In this document: positions 35,178 through 46,353 of the stretch, one piece after another | Layout: each line of letters opens with the position of its first letter | Position numbering within the stretch: position 1 is the stretch's first letter | NCBI GenBank assembly: GCA_021292165.1 | Contig: CM037880.1 | Location: 186,041,868 to 186,105,867 of the forward strand | Source of the DNA: Shinisaurus crocodilurus | Taxonomy: Eukaryota > Chordata > Lepidosauria > Squamata > Shinisauridae | DNA: 64,000 nucleotides | Reading direction: 5' to 3' | The notes under the pieces: model-generated | The model's database searches: none | What the model was told of the DNA's origin: nothing | What the model saw: only the letters and a program-made list of their open reading frames with translations | Program-made: the position numbers and the translations under genes

Positions 35178-35333
35178 CCTTCCCCAACCTGGTGCCCCCT
35201 AGATGTGTTAGACTACAACTTCCATCACCCCAGCCAACAGGTCCTGTCGGTATGTTGGCTGGGGATGATGGGGGTTGTAGTCCAACATGTCCGGTGGGTG
35301 CCAGGTTGGAGAAGGCCAACTCAGATTTTAAGC
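35178..35333. mobile_element. fold-back MITE, first of two near-identical copies
   Basis: Ends 'ccttccccaacctggtgccc' and 'gtgccaggttggagaaggcc' are inverted, with 'ggctggggatgatgg' in the centre. The copy at 35577-35732 differs by about one base and shares the 19-bp flank 'ccaactcagattttaagct'. Confidence 0.75.
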
Positions 35334-35576
35334 TCTTTGCTCCCTGCTTCCTGTTACTCCAAGGAGGTTCTCCTATCCAGGCTGCTGATGCAGGATGAAA
35401 CTATTTTGAACTTTTGAAATAAGGAACTGGGGACTAGTAACCAATATCAGCCTTGGCTCCTGGCTTCTTCTAGAGAAGAGCATGGCCTGGCTTTGAAAAT
35501 CAGCCTTTTCCCACCAGGTGCCCACCAGATGCATTGTACTACAATTCCCATCATCCCATGCTAGCATGGCCCCAAC

Positions 35577-35732
35577 CTTCCCCAACCTGGTGCCCCCTAG
35601 ATGTGTTAGACTACAACTTCCATCACCCCAGCCAACAGGCCTGTCGGTATGTTGGCTGGGGATGATGGGGGTTGTAGTCCAACATGTCCGGTGGGTGCCA
35701 GGTTGGAGAAGGCCAACTCAGATTTTAAGCTA
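35577..35732. repeat. local duplicate of the MITE at 35178, including flank
   Basis: Near-identical to 35178-35333, and the identity runs past the element end into the flank, so it is a DNA duplication and not an independent transposition. It is placed within a partial related MITE (35510-35576). Confidence 0.8.
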
Positions 35733-36148
35733 AAGAGCTCTGTTTGCAAATAGCTTATCTCAGGGGAACTTGTCTGTGCAGCTGTGCCCCCTGCTCTAAG
35801 AGGCTGGTGAGTTGAAGAAATAAAGAAATAAAGTCCAGGATGAAGGCTGAATCCTAGATGCACTTACCTGGGGAAAAGCTGCATTGAACACAGTGGGACT
35901 GAGACTTACTTCTGAGTAAACATGTATAGGCTTGCACTGCTAGTGACTATTAGCCCAGTTTCCAGGGTACTAGTGGTTATGTTACCTTATTACCTCTCTT
36001 TTTATTAGGGCTCTCAACCAATTAGGGTATGTTTAGTTGAATAACTATGTCCCTTTTAACAGGTAGCTTGAGGTTTCAATGTGCATATAAGATAACTAAC
36101 AGTTTAACAAACTTTTTACAGTTAGAAGGAAAGGCCATTTTGGGGGTA

Positions 36149-36399
36149 CAGTCATGCCTTGGATTGAGAGCATAATTCGTTCCAGAAACGTGCTTGTAAT
36201 CCAAAACACTCTTATATCAAAACGAAATCCCCCCAAAAAAATTTGTACAGAGATTTTTAATTTAAGCCGTACTACAGTACTTGTATTGCAAGACGTCGCT
36301 TGTATATCAAGTAAAAAAAATATTAAATAAATATTTAAAAATTTGCTTGTCTTGCAAAACGCTCTCAAACCAAGTTACTTGCAATCCAAGGTATTACTG
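36149..36399. mobile_element. Tigger-like (Tc1/mariner) MITE
   Basis: A 251-bp element with inverted ends CAGTCATGCCTTGGATT and AATCCAAGGTATTACTG, flanked by TA on each side (36147-36148 and 36400-36401), the target of Tc1/mariner transposases. The Tigger/pogo group is suggested by the CAGTNNNNCC terminus. No coding capacity. Confidence 0.75.
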
Positions 36400-36401
36400 T
36401 A

Positions 36402-37597
36402 TTTAATTCTGCACAACACTAAACTCCATAGCTAAAGTAATCTCAAAAAATGAACTGTAACTTCTCTATTTCACCAATTACATTTTGAGTCATACTAAAT
36501 AATCAGCTGATGCTTCAGTTGATTACATGTACCCGTTGTCAATTAAAGCTTGCTGCCTTGCTTTTTATTCTTCTTTAGAATGAAACATAGTACTATAATT
36601 ACGGTAACTACAAAATCTTTTACACTACATTAAAATCATTCATATTGCCTGAACTACTAGCAATGGCTCCTACTCACACCAAAATCATATATATAGATGT
36701 TTAGAATAAAACTTCTATTTCTTAAAATATATGCACATATAGAATAAAATATCCATGAAAAATAAGCATTTAAGGAAGTAAGCTCTGTCTATATATGGGA
36801 TAACAATGTATTTGAGCAAAAATTGGAATAGTGCTGTTGCTGCCTGTTGAAGAAGCTTGTTTACTGTAGAATGCTCCATCCAAAGGGTCTGTTGGGTTTT
36901 CCTTTCCTTTCTTTCTTTCTTAGCCATTCTCCCCCCCCCCCCCCCCTTTGAGGCATATCCTCCTCCCTTTGTGACATCTATACATTTCCTTTCAAATGAA
37001 AGATGAAATCTGTAACCTTTTCATTATGGCACAATGCAGGAGAATTTGACAACTGAAATTTGGAAAAGGTAACTCCTGTCATCAAGAAACTTGTATCACA
37101 TATGATTATGTCATAATATACCAGTTTATGCCAGTCACCTTTCAAGGCAGTAGTATAGAATTTATCACCTAATTTGAGAAAAAAACATCATCTCAAAAGG
37201 ATAATGACAAGAGATACTGGTTCTTTCCTCCAGATTGTCTGAAGAACAAACAAGTCTATGCATCACATCAAAATAATTCTTCTGTGTCCCCATAACCATA
37301 ATTGTCAAGTACCATAAGCTTCCCATACTTCCTGAGTACCTCTTTTAAGCACCAGGACTTGAAAAGCAGAGAGAAAGTATCAAGCAAGCACACACACCAC
37401 CAGCACTTTGATGCCATAGCAGCTCACGTCAGAAAGCGATATTGGGTTCTGCAGGGCAAATTGCATAGTAGTAAAAAATGATGGGGCTGAATCAACCACA
37501 GCTTTCCCCATGGTGGCCAGTATACACAAGCAGGTCCACTACAGGCAACATGTAAACCTTTCCCAGTGTGAATCCTGTGAAAACAGAAAATACTATA
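36402..37597. other. no gene recognised; poly-C and TTTC tracts
   Basis: Unique DNA apart from simple tracts at about 36900-36945 (CTTT units followed by poly-C). Confidence 0.3.
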
Positions 37598-37605
37598 TCC
37601 AAGAG

Positions 37606-37742
37606 CAGGGGTGGGCAACCTGCCCCCCAGATTTTGTTGGGCTACATGCAACTCTCCTCAGCCTGGTCAATGATCAGCATGGTCAATGATCAGGGATGGT
37701 AGGAACTGGAGTCGAAAAAGATCTGGAAGTTGCCCACCCCTG
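37606..37742. mobile_element. hAT-type MITE with 8-bp target duplication
   Basis: Inverted ends CAGGGGTGGGCAACCTG and GTTGCCCACCCCTG, flanked by TCCAAGAG at 37598-37605 and 37743-37750 (perfect). Inside, 'tggtcaatgatcagcatgg' overlaps a short tandem duplication. Same family as 208-336. Confidence 0.9.
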
Positions 37743-38523
37743 TCCAAGAGCATCCATCACCTCTTATTATTTGACAGCATCTGTTTAATAAGAATGTCAT
37801 CTGAAAATTTTCACCTACGGTATTACCACTACGAATATGAAATAAAGCACTACTACAGAACAAGCTTGTGAGAGAGGACAGGGTGCCCTTCTAAGGTCAT
37901 TTTCATAGATAGCTTTCTTTTTAATGTAACTAGCTCTTTAATTAGCCCATTCAATCACTCATCTCTTAATAAAGATCCCATTTTGAGGGAGCATAAAAAT
38001 TATTGAAGTGGTTGCCACCTTGAAAAGAAAAAGAATGGCATGCTGTCTGAAGTAGAGAATTGACAAGAGGAGTCTGTATTCTTCAATGTATTTCAAGGCT
38101 GTCATAAAGCTGAAATTTCAGCTAATGAATGGATTTGTTCCTAAGCATCCATTGAATTTCAACTGAATCAAGTCTCACACAAGGGAGCCATAGTGATAAC
38201 AGGGGCTCCCATCAATGATATGGATTTCCTTTGGTCATGCAAACTCATAGTCATGTTGGTGCTCCCTAAATCTCAGGTTGCAACAGAGGCTAGGAATACT
38301 TTCCTGATACAGGGAGCTGGGCTACTGGGAGCATACTACAACAGCAGCATTCCACTATTTCTACTGGCTTCCTATTTTCTTCCAGGTTTAAACAAAGGAG
38401 CTGCTTTTAACCCACACTTCCCAAAATTTCTAGGACCCAAACACATAAGACTGCGTATTCCTCTATTCAGAGAAAGTCATTCTTGCTGGCTGACCCACAA
38501 CTATGAAACTAAAAAACAGGCTC

Positions 38524-38674
38524 ATGCTGGCTCAGCTTGTCTGAGTGTGGAAAGCTAAGCAGGGTCAGGCCTGGTTATTACTTGGATGGGAGAGCCCTCC
38601 TCTAGTTTCCTGCATTGAGCAGGGGGTTGGACTCGATGGCCTTGTAGGTCCCTTCCAACTCTATGATCTATGAA
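38524..38674 (+). mobile_element. 5S rRNA-derived SINE with CR1-like tail
   Basis: The first half, 'gaaagctaagcagggtcagg' and 'cctggttattacttggatgg', is the 3' half of 5S rRNA including the internal promoter region. The second half, 'gcagggggttggactcgatg' and 'ggtcccttccaactctatga', is the 3' tail of CR1 LINEs, which would let CR1 machinery mobilise it. A second copy in reverse at 53955-54120 starts and ends at the same places, so it is a true family. Confidence 0.85.
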
Positions 38675-38679
38675 TAAAA

Positions 38680-39925
38680 CAAACGCCAAAGCCCGAAGCA
38701 CTGTTAGGCCCTTTCTATTTCCACTGTTTTTTTCAGCCACCAGGTTGAATCTAGTAGGTTGGCAGTTTCAACATTTGATTACATTGGAATAGGATCTTTT
38801 GTGTTTATTTTCTCATTTTGAGAATACTTGCTCCAATCCTTTGGGAAAGGGTAACCTATATTATTTAAGTAGACAGATGTTTATAGAGTGTGGGCTGTTG
38901 TTTTTCTTTTTCAAGAAGAGATTCAATTCCACCTATGGTCAAACCTCCTTTAATTCAAGTTGTTAAATCTTGAACTTATAGAAGCGGCATTGATACCTAG
39001 AATTGAAACAAGCCACATGACTACCCAAGCTCTGTGAAGCATACCTCATAAGACTGTCTGCTAGAAGAGGATATTATTAGTCAGGCTTGGCTGAAACAAT
39101 GCATTGCCCACAAAGCTACTTTAAATGTACTGTCTCAAGGGGGGGGGGGGCTGAAAACTAAAACATTACGCTACATTCCCATCACTGCAGCAGTTCCCAC
39201 CACAGGCAACACTTTGTCTTCAACAAAGAGGCTCACATTTAATGTCTGCAAAAATCCCTGTTCTGACTAGTACTGTATGAATGCCAAGAGGAACATCTGT
39301 GTGCTCGGAACTAGACAAACTGAGCTTAAAGACCAACCTCTCACACACAATGGCCCATGTGACTGCTTAGTTAGGAAGCATTCCTTCATTCCTTTCCTGT
39401 ATCCTTAAATGTATTTTAAAAGGTTCACACACAGCAACCAAACACATGTGTTAATATTTCTCTACATTCAGTGAGTTTCATTAAGTTTATCTTCCATTAC
39501 CAGCATTACTTTGTATTTGTTTTTATGACGACCAACTGCATTAGAAGTTAAACAAAACACATCACTGAATAGCAGCAGTACCAGGGTTAAGGGATGGAAT
39601 TTAATTACAGAATAAAATTGATAGATTATTGTAAATCCTACAGATACTATCCTACTGTAGTATAGACCATAAAGGGGATATCCAGAAAACCTTTAAAGAC
39701 GTTTAATGGGAAAAATGCTGTTTAATGGGAAAAATGCTGTTAATCTTGCACACTTGTGGATGTGTGCAATTCATCATGATTTTAATAGGATTTGCACACT
39801 AACATACACATGTACACACAGCACTACATCCTAAAACTATAAACTACCAAGCTATATAATTATGTGGGTGTGTTTATTATTTATGTTTACGCATAATTGG
39901 AAAAGATGAGGAATTCAAGTACTGC
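38680..39925. other. unique DNA, no gene recognised
   Basis: Includes a poly-G run near 39140 and a two-copy 19-bp tandem repeat (tttaatgggaaaaatgctg) at about 39702-39739. No coding frame. Confidence 0.35.
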
Positions 39926-39929
39926 TGTG

Positions 39930-40075
39930 TTCTGCAATTGGTTTTTTGTTTGTTTTATGGTTTGTGGGCTTTAATTGTTTTTATGGTATGCTACATTTTA
40001 TACTGTTATCATTTATGTTAGCTGCCTTGGCAGTTCTTTCCAACAGAAGGGTGTTGGTTAATAAATAAATACATA
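39930..40075 (+). mobile_element. CR1/L2-like LINE 3' tail
   Basis: 'gttagctgccttggcagttc' followed by 'gggtgttggttaataaataa' resembles the final 3' UTR of CR1/L2-type LINEs. Coding sequence is absent. Confidence 0.4.
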
Positions 40076-40455
40076 TATTTAAGTGCCATTCGTTCAAGAT
40101 AACCCTAAAAACTATTACATCTTGGGTTTGATCCAGGTTTAGTCTGTAGACCCACTGAAATCAATGGAATTTAATTTACGCATGGCTAACTTAAGTTCCA
40201 GTTATTTCGATGGATCTACTCTCTTTAAGTATGACTATATCTGGTTCCAACCCCTACACTTCAGATTTCTACAGGCATATCAAGGTGTTTCGAACAACAT
40301 TTAATGAAAAACCATTTGAAAGAGCATATCAAAACAAGTACATTATGATCACTAAGATTTCATAGATTATAGACATGGACACAATACATAACCCAGCCTA
40401 TCCCTAGCATAAAGGAACATTCCATCCTGTGAGTCCCCACCTGTAGTCTTTAGTG

Positions 40456-40591
40456 CAGGGCTGGGCAACTTGTGGTCCTCCAGATGTTTTCGCCTGCAAC
40501 TCCCAACAGACCTAGCCAGAATAGCCAATGATGAAGGATGATGTGAGTTGTAGGCCAAAACATCTGGAGGAGCACAAGTTGCCCAACCTAG
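40456..40591. mobile_element. hAT-type MITE with near-perfect target duplication
   Basis: Ends CAGGGCTGGGCAACTTG and CAAGTTGCCCAACCTAG; flanks CTTTAGTG (40448-40455) and CCTTAGTG (40592-40599) match at 7 of 8 positions. Confidence 0.8.
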
Positions 40592-40599
40592 CCTTAGTG

Positions 40600-41048
40600 G
40601 TAAAGCCCAGACACAGGTTTATCATACAAGTGAGAACTAGGCCCAAATCAGACTGAATTTGAAGATCCCGTGTCTCTTAAAGAACAAATTAAGCAGCCAC
40701 TGGATTAAGTAAAGATCAATTCAGGGATGGGGGGGAAATCTTCATGAATTAAAAATACGGTGAACTCATCTTCTCCAACAGCTGCCTTCTCTCCAAAGGT
40801 GATACTACACTTTAGTATCAAACTTCTAAGAGTAATACACACTGCCAAGAAAGGGGTGGGGTGGGGGTGGGGAAACCTCCTTTAGCCAGCTAGGGTTGTC
40901 AGCCACTTTATAGTTGGGTACATTAAGACACACTACACAACAATAGCAAAATCCTATACCCAAGTGTGAGCAAGATTAATTGAACCTCAGTATCTGTCTT
41001 TTATTTGCCAGCTCAGAAGGTGCTTGCACCTTTCCCACAATATCAAGT

Positions 41049-41079
<31 letters not shown>

Positions 41080-41525
41080 CTGTGTGTGTATACGCTCCAA
41101 ACATCTAAGAGATAATTCATTTCACTTTCAACTACTTTTTCAAGCAAACTTTCCTAACAAAAGCATTTATCTACATTTAAGTAGCAGGTGAAATTCTAGC
41201 ATGCTTCTCAATAAAAAGAACAGAGAGGCTTTACTGTTCAACAAAAGGGTTGAGGAAAGTATTGGCAGTACCAGCAATCTAGAAATACCCTTGGGGTAAA
41301 GAATTATTCAGAAAGTTTTCTCACACTCAAACAAAAGAGGAAAAGGAGTGCACATAAAGTGATTTTATCCACTGGTGTATTATCCCTTGCTAACACCTCT
41401 GGACACCTAAATAACGTTACGTTAACAATTGGCTCTCTAATGCAGAAGATGCCTGATTTGGTAATCCAGTGATGCTTGATTTGGAAATCCAAGCAGGAAA
41501 ATAGGTATTATGTGCTGAGGATGCA
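40600..41525. other. unique DNA with a TG microsatellite
   Basis: No gene recognised. The (TG)n tract is at 41050-41090. Confidence 0.35.
41050..41090. repeat. (TG)n microsatellite
   Basis: About 19 TG units with one TC interruption near 41080. Confidence 0.95.
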
Positions 41526-41529
41526 ATTT

Positions 41530-41990
41530 ATTGTCTTCTAAAATTATTTTTTATTAAGATCACAATTTTTAACAGCTTTAAAAAAATCATATGCCTACAA
41601 AATTACAAAGGTAAACCAACATACAAACAAATGGTATAGAGAAATTTAAAAATCTGCTGTTTCATAGATCCCAAATCCAGGTTGGTCATAAAAATACTCT
41701 TATTTAAGTATGCAATAACTGGTTTCCAATGACATATCATCTCTTGATAATTCCTCATCAACCTTTTCAATGCCGTCAGTTTTACTTTCTTTAACTATTC
41801 CCATATTCTTCTTAACCATTCTCCTTTCTTTCATTTATCTTCCAAAATATAGCAAAAAGAGTTCTGATAGTTGTTAATAAATCTCTTTTATATCAGTTAG
41901 CAAGCAAACCAAAGTATCCAACAATATCTATATGTAATGTTTTATTATCACATTATGCTTGTGCTTTGCCAACTTCATTGGCTCCTAGTT
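41530..41990 (-). mobile_element. possible L1 3' fragment
   Basis: AT-rich block with a T-rich start and phrases such as 'ttcaatgccgtcagttttac' and 'gttgttaataaatctctttt' that parallel the block at 53600-53935; both look like reversed 3' regions of squamate L1 elements. The assignment is weak. The hAT element at 42003 begins a few bases beyond. Confidence 0.35.
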
Positions 41991-42002
41991 CATTTCCTAG
42001 AT

Positions 42003-42907
42003 CAGTGATGGCGAACCTTTTTGAGCCCGAGTGCCCAAACTGCAACACAAAACCAACTTATTTATTTCAAAGTGCCAACACTGCAATTAAACCTGAATAC
42101 CGAGGTTTTAGTTTTAGAAAAACAACTCATACAATTGTCCGAACTAATTAACATCTTTTGTCTTAAAAGAAAAACACAATAACAGAGCTTTCAATGATAC
42201 AAACAGTTTTTTGTTGAAAAAAAAATCAACTCAAAAAATTATTATAGTACTACATTGTACACATAGCCTGAAGGGAATTTATACAAACTTTTTAAATAAT
42301 TAGGCACATGTATTTTTGGATAAGGGATTCTCAACTTGTAATATGATTATATGCCAGACTGAAATTGTATGGGGCAAGCTTTACCACGGGTCCTTTCCCT
42401 GCTTCTACAGGTGTCGGATAGTAAAAGTAAAAGTCAACCTGTACAAGGATGAGCAAGATAAACAAGAAAACTAAACATGCTTAACACATTTTAAACACTT
42501 TATGTCTTGGACTGCAAACACTGCATTAGGTAAAAGTTTGCATTGGGCATGCTTTTGCACAATTAATGTGATTTTTGCTATTAAATGCATGCTGATAATT
42601 TGTCAAACCTTGGCTCGTACCAAGAGCAACACATGCAGTACTCAGGTCAACTGTTAGGGCTTTACATCCATGCTCTGTGCATCATTCTTCAAAATCTTTT
42701 AAATGTGATAACAATGTAGAAAAGAATTCTGTAACAGGAATTCTAGAATAAAATCATTCTGTTCCACACTGTGAGAAAGAACAAAATCATTAGTGTTTTG
42801 CAGAAGGGGACAGTCTTTTCGCGATCTGGTGACCAATGGCTCAAGTGCCCACAGAGAGGTCCCTGCGTGCCAGCTGTGGCACCCGTGCCATAGGTTCGCC
42901 ATCACTG
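42003..42907. mobile_element. hAT transposon copy B, non-autonomous, with target duplication
   Basis: A 905-bp element with ends CAGTGATGGCGAACC and GGTTCGCCATCACTG, flanked by TCCTAGAT at 41995-42002 and 42908-42915 (perfect 8 bp). It is the reverse complement of the copy at 14419-15333, with high similarity throughout. No transposase frame. Confidence 0.9.
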
Positions 42908-43589
42908 TCCTAGATCCTGTATTTGGCTCTCTAATAATACATTGGTCAATAAGAAAGTACAAGATCAAGATTTATTTTATACATACACATCTTTCAAGTT
43001 TTACACAGCTTCAAGTAAGAGTTCCTTCAAATCAACACACTTTCCCAGAGAGTTTCAACCATATGTTTACTCATCACTTCAGTTCCTTCACATAATTCAA
43101 GGTGGTGGGTTTGACTTGTAAATAACTAGCTTGGGCCCTATATGTCAGAGGCCAAATTTACAATAATTAAGGTTAGCAAAATGCAGCATCTTCATTATAT
43201 CAGTACACTAAATCTGTATGACAAGGGTATGAAAAGCACACTCTCAGGTCACTGGATTACAGCTGTAAAGTTCTGCTCATAGAAGACTGTTCACTTCTGA
43301 AATAGGAGCCAACTTCCAGAAATGTTCAAATAACCTGAGCTAAACAACTAGGGGGTCATTTATATTCTGATATTTTAGTGTTTCAGTTGATAATAGGCCA
43401 CATTTGGACTTCACACTAAACCATAGTTTAGCATGATGAAACAAGACACAGCAAGCCTGATGCTTACACACTCCCCTGCCCCCTCTCCTCTGGCACAGCT
43501 GTCAGGAGGACTTCAGAAATTTTTGCTTCCAATTTCAATTAACCACAGTTTAGCTTCTTGTGTCAATACTAAACAGTAGTTAATTAACT

Positions 43590-43802
43590 AAATCCAACAA
43601 TACAACATTACAGCTTGCACAATGGGAGTTTCCCTTCCCCTCCTCTCCCCTGCAGCACCCCCCAAATCTGGTCTTAATGGTCCTCCAACCCTCTGGAACA
43701 GATGTGGGGGGGGTGCATAGGGGGCTGCAGGGGTTAGAGGGAATCTGATTCACCAAGTAGTGTCTGTTCCACAAGTGGAAGGACACCACTGGATATAACC
43801 CA
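43590..43802. mobile_element. MITE related to 11584-11790
   Basis: Shares the GC-rich interior ('ctgcagcaccccccaaatct') and the 'ttgcacaatgggagtttccc' region with the element at 11584. It sits inside a larger A/T-rich inverted structure (about 43380-43960) with 'aaaccatagtttag' and 'aacaaactatagtt' arms, which may be a second, older MITE. Confidence 0.45.
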
Positions 43803-44076
43803 ATGTTAACTATGGTTTGTTTAAACAACTCAGCTTCATAACCGATTGTTTGAAGTTGGCTCATTTTAAACAAACTATAGTTACGACTGACCACAGTTTG
43901 CCAGGTACAGACAACATAACAAGCTGTAATTAATATAAACTGGAAGCAAAAGCTTCTGAAGTCTTCCTTGCAGCCACTCCGGAGGAGAAGTAGGAGAGCA
44001 TGTAAGTCCAAGGATCACTGCAGCTTGTTCTTGTCATGCTAAACTATGCAGCCTATATTTATTTGAACACATTATT

Positions 44077-44810
44077 TGTGAAGGATCAGCAACCGGATCC
44101 TTTGCGTGAGTTCGGCAACTCTAGGGTTAATCGGCCGAGCAATACAGCTCGTATCGGCTTTCAGTACAATAGGAAAAACCACAACCCTTTGTATGCCCAA
44201 ATAAGGCTTTTTATTTGTTTATACAATAATCAGATCGGAACTATCAGCCTTCTAAGAACACGTTTACAGTCAACACAACCTTAGCTGACCCGCGTCTTAC
44301 CCAATGAGCGGGCTCCGTGGCTAGTAGATGGAATCTGGTCAATATCCTCACATCAAAGATACTACTTCTAGTCAGTTTCAGCCCAGCTCCCGATCGGCGC
44401 TTCCTAGCGGAGAACGGTGCACCTGGACGGCTTCTGCTTAGGAGGATCTGGCCCCGTGGTTCCCAACAACCCACTACCGGAAGGGAGAGGGGTTTTCTAC
44501 CCCGGTTTTCCCGCTCCCCCCGCCCTCTGGGTCAGGTGGGGGCTTGCGCCTGCCCCTTCGTTCATGTGGGCTTATTCCTGCCCGGGAAGACGGTGACGTA
44601 GTGATACTTTGCAGCTCTTGAGACTGCCCTGTTTGGTGATGGTCCTTGATGGTCCTTCCTGGACGTTTGTGGATCTCTGCCGAGGTCCTCCTTTGTTGGG
44701 GCTGATGACTTGTCTGGGTACTCCCTGGTGACCTCATCCCTCCTCCCTTGCCCCCTCCCTTGGGGAAATGTGTGTGCGTGTGTGTAACTGGGGTTTGGGC
44801 TTTCTCCACA
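44077..44810 (-). repeat. 3' LTR of the Gmr1-like element
   Basis: 734 bp, TGTG...CACA ends. The minus-strand poly-A signal AATAAA is at 44210-44215. A purine-rich tract on the minus strand (AAATGGGAGGG, about 44811-44821) adjoins it and is the likely polypurine primer of plus-strand synthesis. Confidence 0.95.
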
Positions 44811-44861
44811 CCCTCCCATTTGGGGAAAGATGGCATTGGGGTCCACCACCCCAATCCCTAT

Positions 44862-45080
44862 CTAACTGTCTCCTACTGAGAAAGCCCGGGACAACCCATC
44901 TGCCACGATGTTGTCCTTACCCTTGATGTGCTCTACTGAAAAATCGAAATCCTGTAGGGCCAAACTCCACCGCAACAGCTTCTGATTGGACCCCTTCACC
45001 CTATCCAGCCAGCACAGGGGGGAATGGTCGGTCTGCAGTCGGAACCGGCGGCCCCACAGGTAGGGGCGAAGCTTGGTCAC
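44862..45080 (-). pseudogene. RNase H, C-terminal part
   Basis: Contains KLRPYLWGRRFRLQTDHSPL and HIKGKDNIVADGLSRA, the third and fourth catalytic Asp regions of Gypsy RNase H. It is out of frame by one base with the preceding RT/RNase H frame, which ends at a TAG at 45085-45087 just after CLAIV. The stop and the frame offset fall within seven bases, so a single-base insertion could explain both. Confidence 0.9.
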
Positions 45081-45084
45081 TGTC

Positions 45085-46353
45085 CTACACTATTGCTAGG
45101 CACTCTTTCTCGACAGTGGCCAAGTTCCGCTCCCGAGGCAAAAGTTTTTTACTTAAAAAGGTGACCGGGCACAGCCCCTGCTCTGGCCGTTCCTGCAGCA
45201 AGACGACTCCCATCCCCGCTTCCGAGGCATCCGTCTGCAGAACAAAAGGGGCTTCAAAGTCTGGGGCTTGCAGCACAGGGGCTGCCATCAGGCAGGCTTT
45301 CAGTCCTTCAAACGCTGCCTGACAAGCGGCTGACCATTGGATCTTAACGGGTTGCCGCTTCTTGCACAAGTCAGTCAGGGGGGCGGCTAGCTGGCTAAAA
45401 TGGGGCACGAACTTACGATAGTAGCCAGCCAGCCCTAAAAAAGCTTGGACCTGCTTTTTCGTCTGGGGTTGGGGCCAGGTGCGCACTGATTCTATTTTGG
45501 CTTCTAGGGGCTTGACACTACCTCCCCCTACCTTGTGTCCCAGATACTCCACCTCCCCCCTCCCAACCTGGCATTTCTTCGCCTTTACCGTCAACCCAGC
45601 ATCCTGAATCCTCTGAAACACCTGGCGGACATGTTGCAAATACTGCTCCCAGGTGGAACTAAAAATGGCGATGTCGTCCAGATACGCGCAGGCGAACTCC
45701 CCCAGCCCATTTAGCATTCCGTTTACCAACCTCTGGAAGGTAGCCGGACCATTGCGGACCCCAAAAGGGAGGGTGGTGAATTGGAACAACCCCAGGTGGG
45801 TCACAAAAGCAGACTTCAAGGCAGCATCCGAATCGAGCGGAACCTGCCAATACCCCTTTGTCAGATCCAGGGTGGTGATGTACTTGGCCCCCCCAAGCCT
45901 CTCCAACAGCACATCCATGTTGGGAATGGGGTAGGGGTCCGGAACGGTCACCTTGTTTATTTTCCGGTAGTCTACGCAGAATCGGACACCCCCATCTTTC
46001 TTGGCTACTAACACGATCGGGGAGGACCAGGGGCTCGAGCTGGGCACAATGACTCCCAAGTCCAGCATGGCTTGGACCTCCTCAGCCACGACTTGGGCAT
46101 GGGGCCCCACCGCCCTGTAGGGTAGGGATTGGATGGGGGGGCTATCCCCTGTGTCGATGGTGTGTTGTGTGAGTGTGGTGCACCCCGGACAGTCCGAGAA
46201 CATGGGCTGAAAATCTTCCAAGACCTGGGTGATCTGTTGCCGCTGCTGTTCGGACAGGGAGGGGGACAGTTTGATCTCCTCCATTCCTCCCCCTTCCCCC
46301 CACTCGGCCAACAACCCCCCGTCAGGGTCTCCCGGTTCCACACACTCTTGCAC
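45085..46353 (-). pseudogene. Reverse transcriptase and N-terminal RNase H
   Basis: RT motifs in order: SSPWSSPIVLVAKKDGGVRF, DYRKINKVTVPDPYPIP, ITTLDLTKGYWQVPL, TLPFGVRNGPATFQRL, YLDDIAIFSSTWEQ (Y-L-D-D) and KCQVGRGEVEYLGHKV. Then the connection domain (FLGLAGYYRKFVPHFS) and the start of RNase H (LQTDASEAGMGVVLLQ, TVEKECLAIV). It would copy genomic RNA into cDNA in the particle. The frame starts downstream of integrase and is offset by one base from it at a run of seven C (46355-46361 on the plus strand), so pol is not one continuous frame here. Confidence 0.92.

Noticed and set aside
38193..38558. 121-codon plus-strand frame as a gene
   Set aside because: A faint resemblance to the post-RT part of a CR1/L2 LINE over a few residues (VLPKSQVATEARNTF) and its end runs into the 5S SINE; not enough to call either a gene or a LINE.
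38524..38674. A functional 5S rRNA gene
   Set aside because: Only the 3' half of 5S is present, it carries a CR1-like tail, and the second copy at 53955 has the same limits; it is a SINE.
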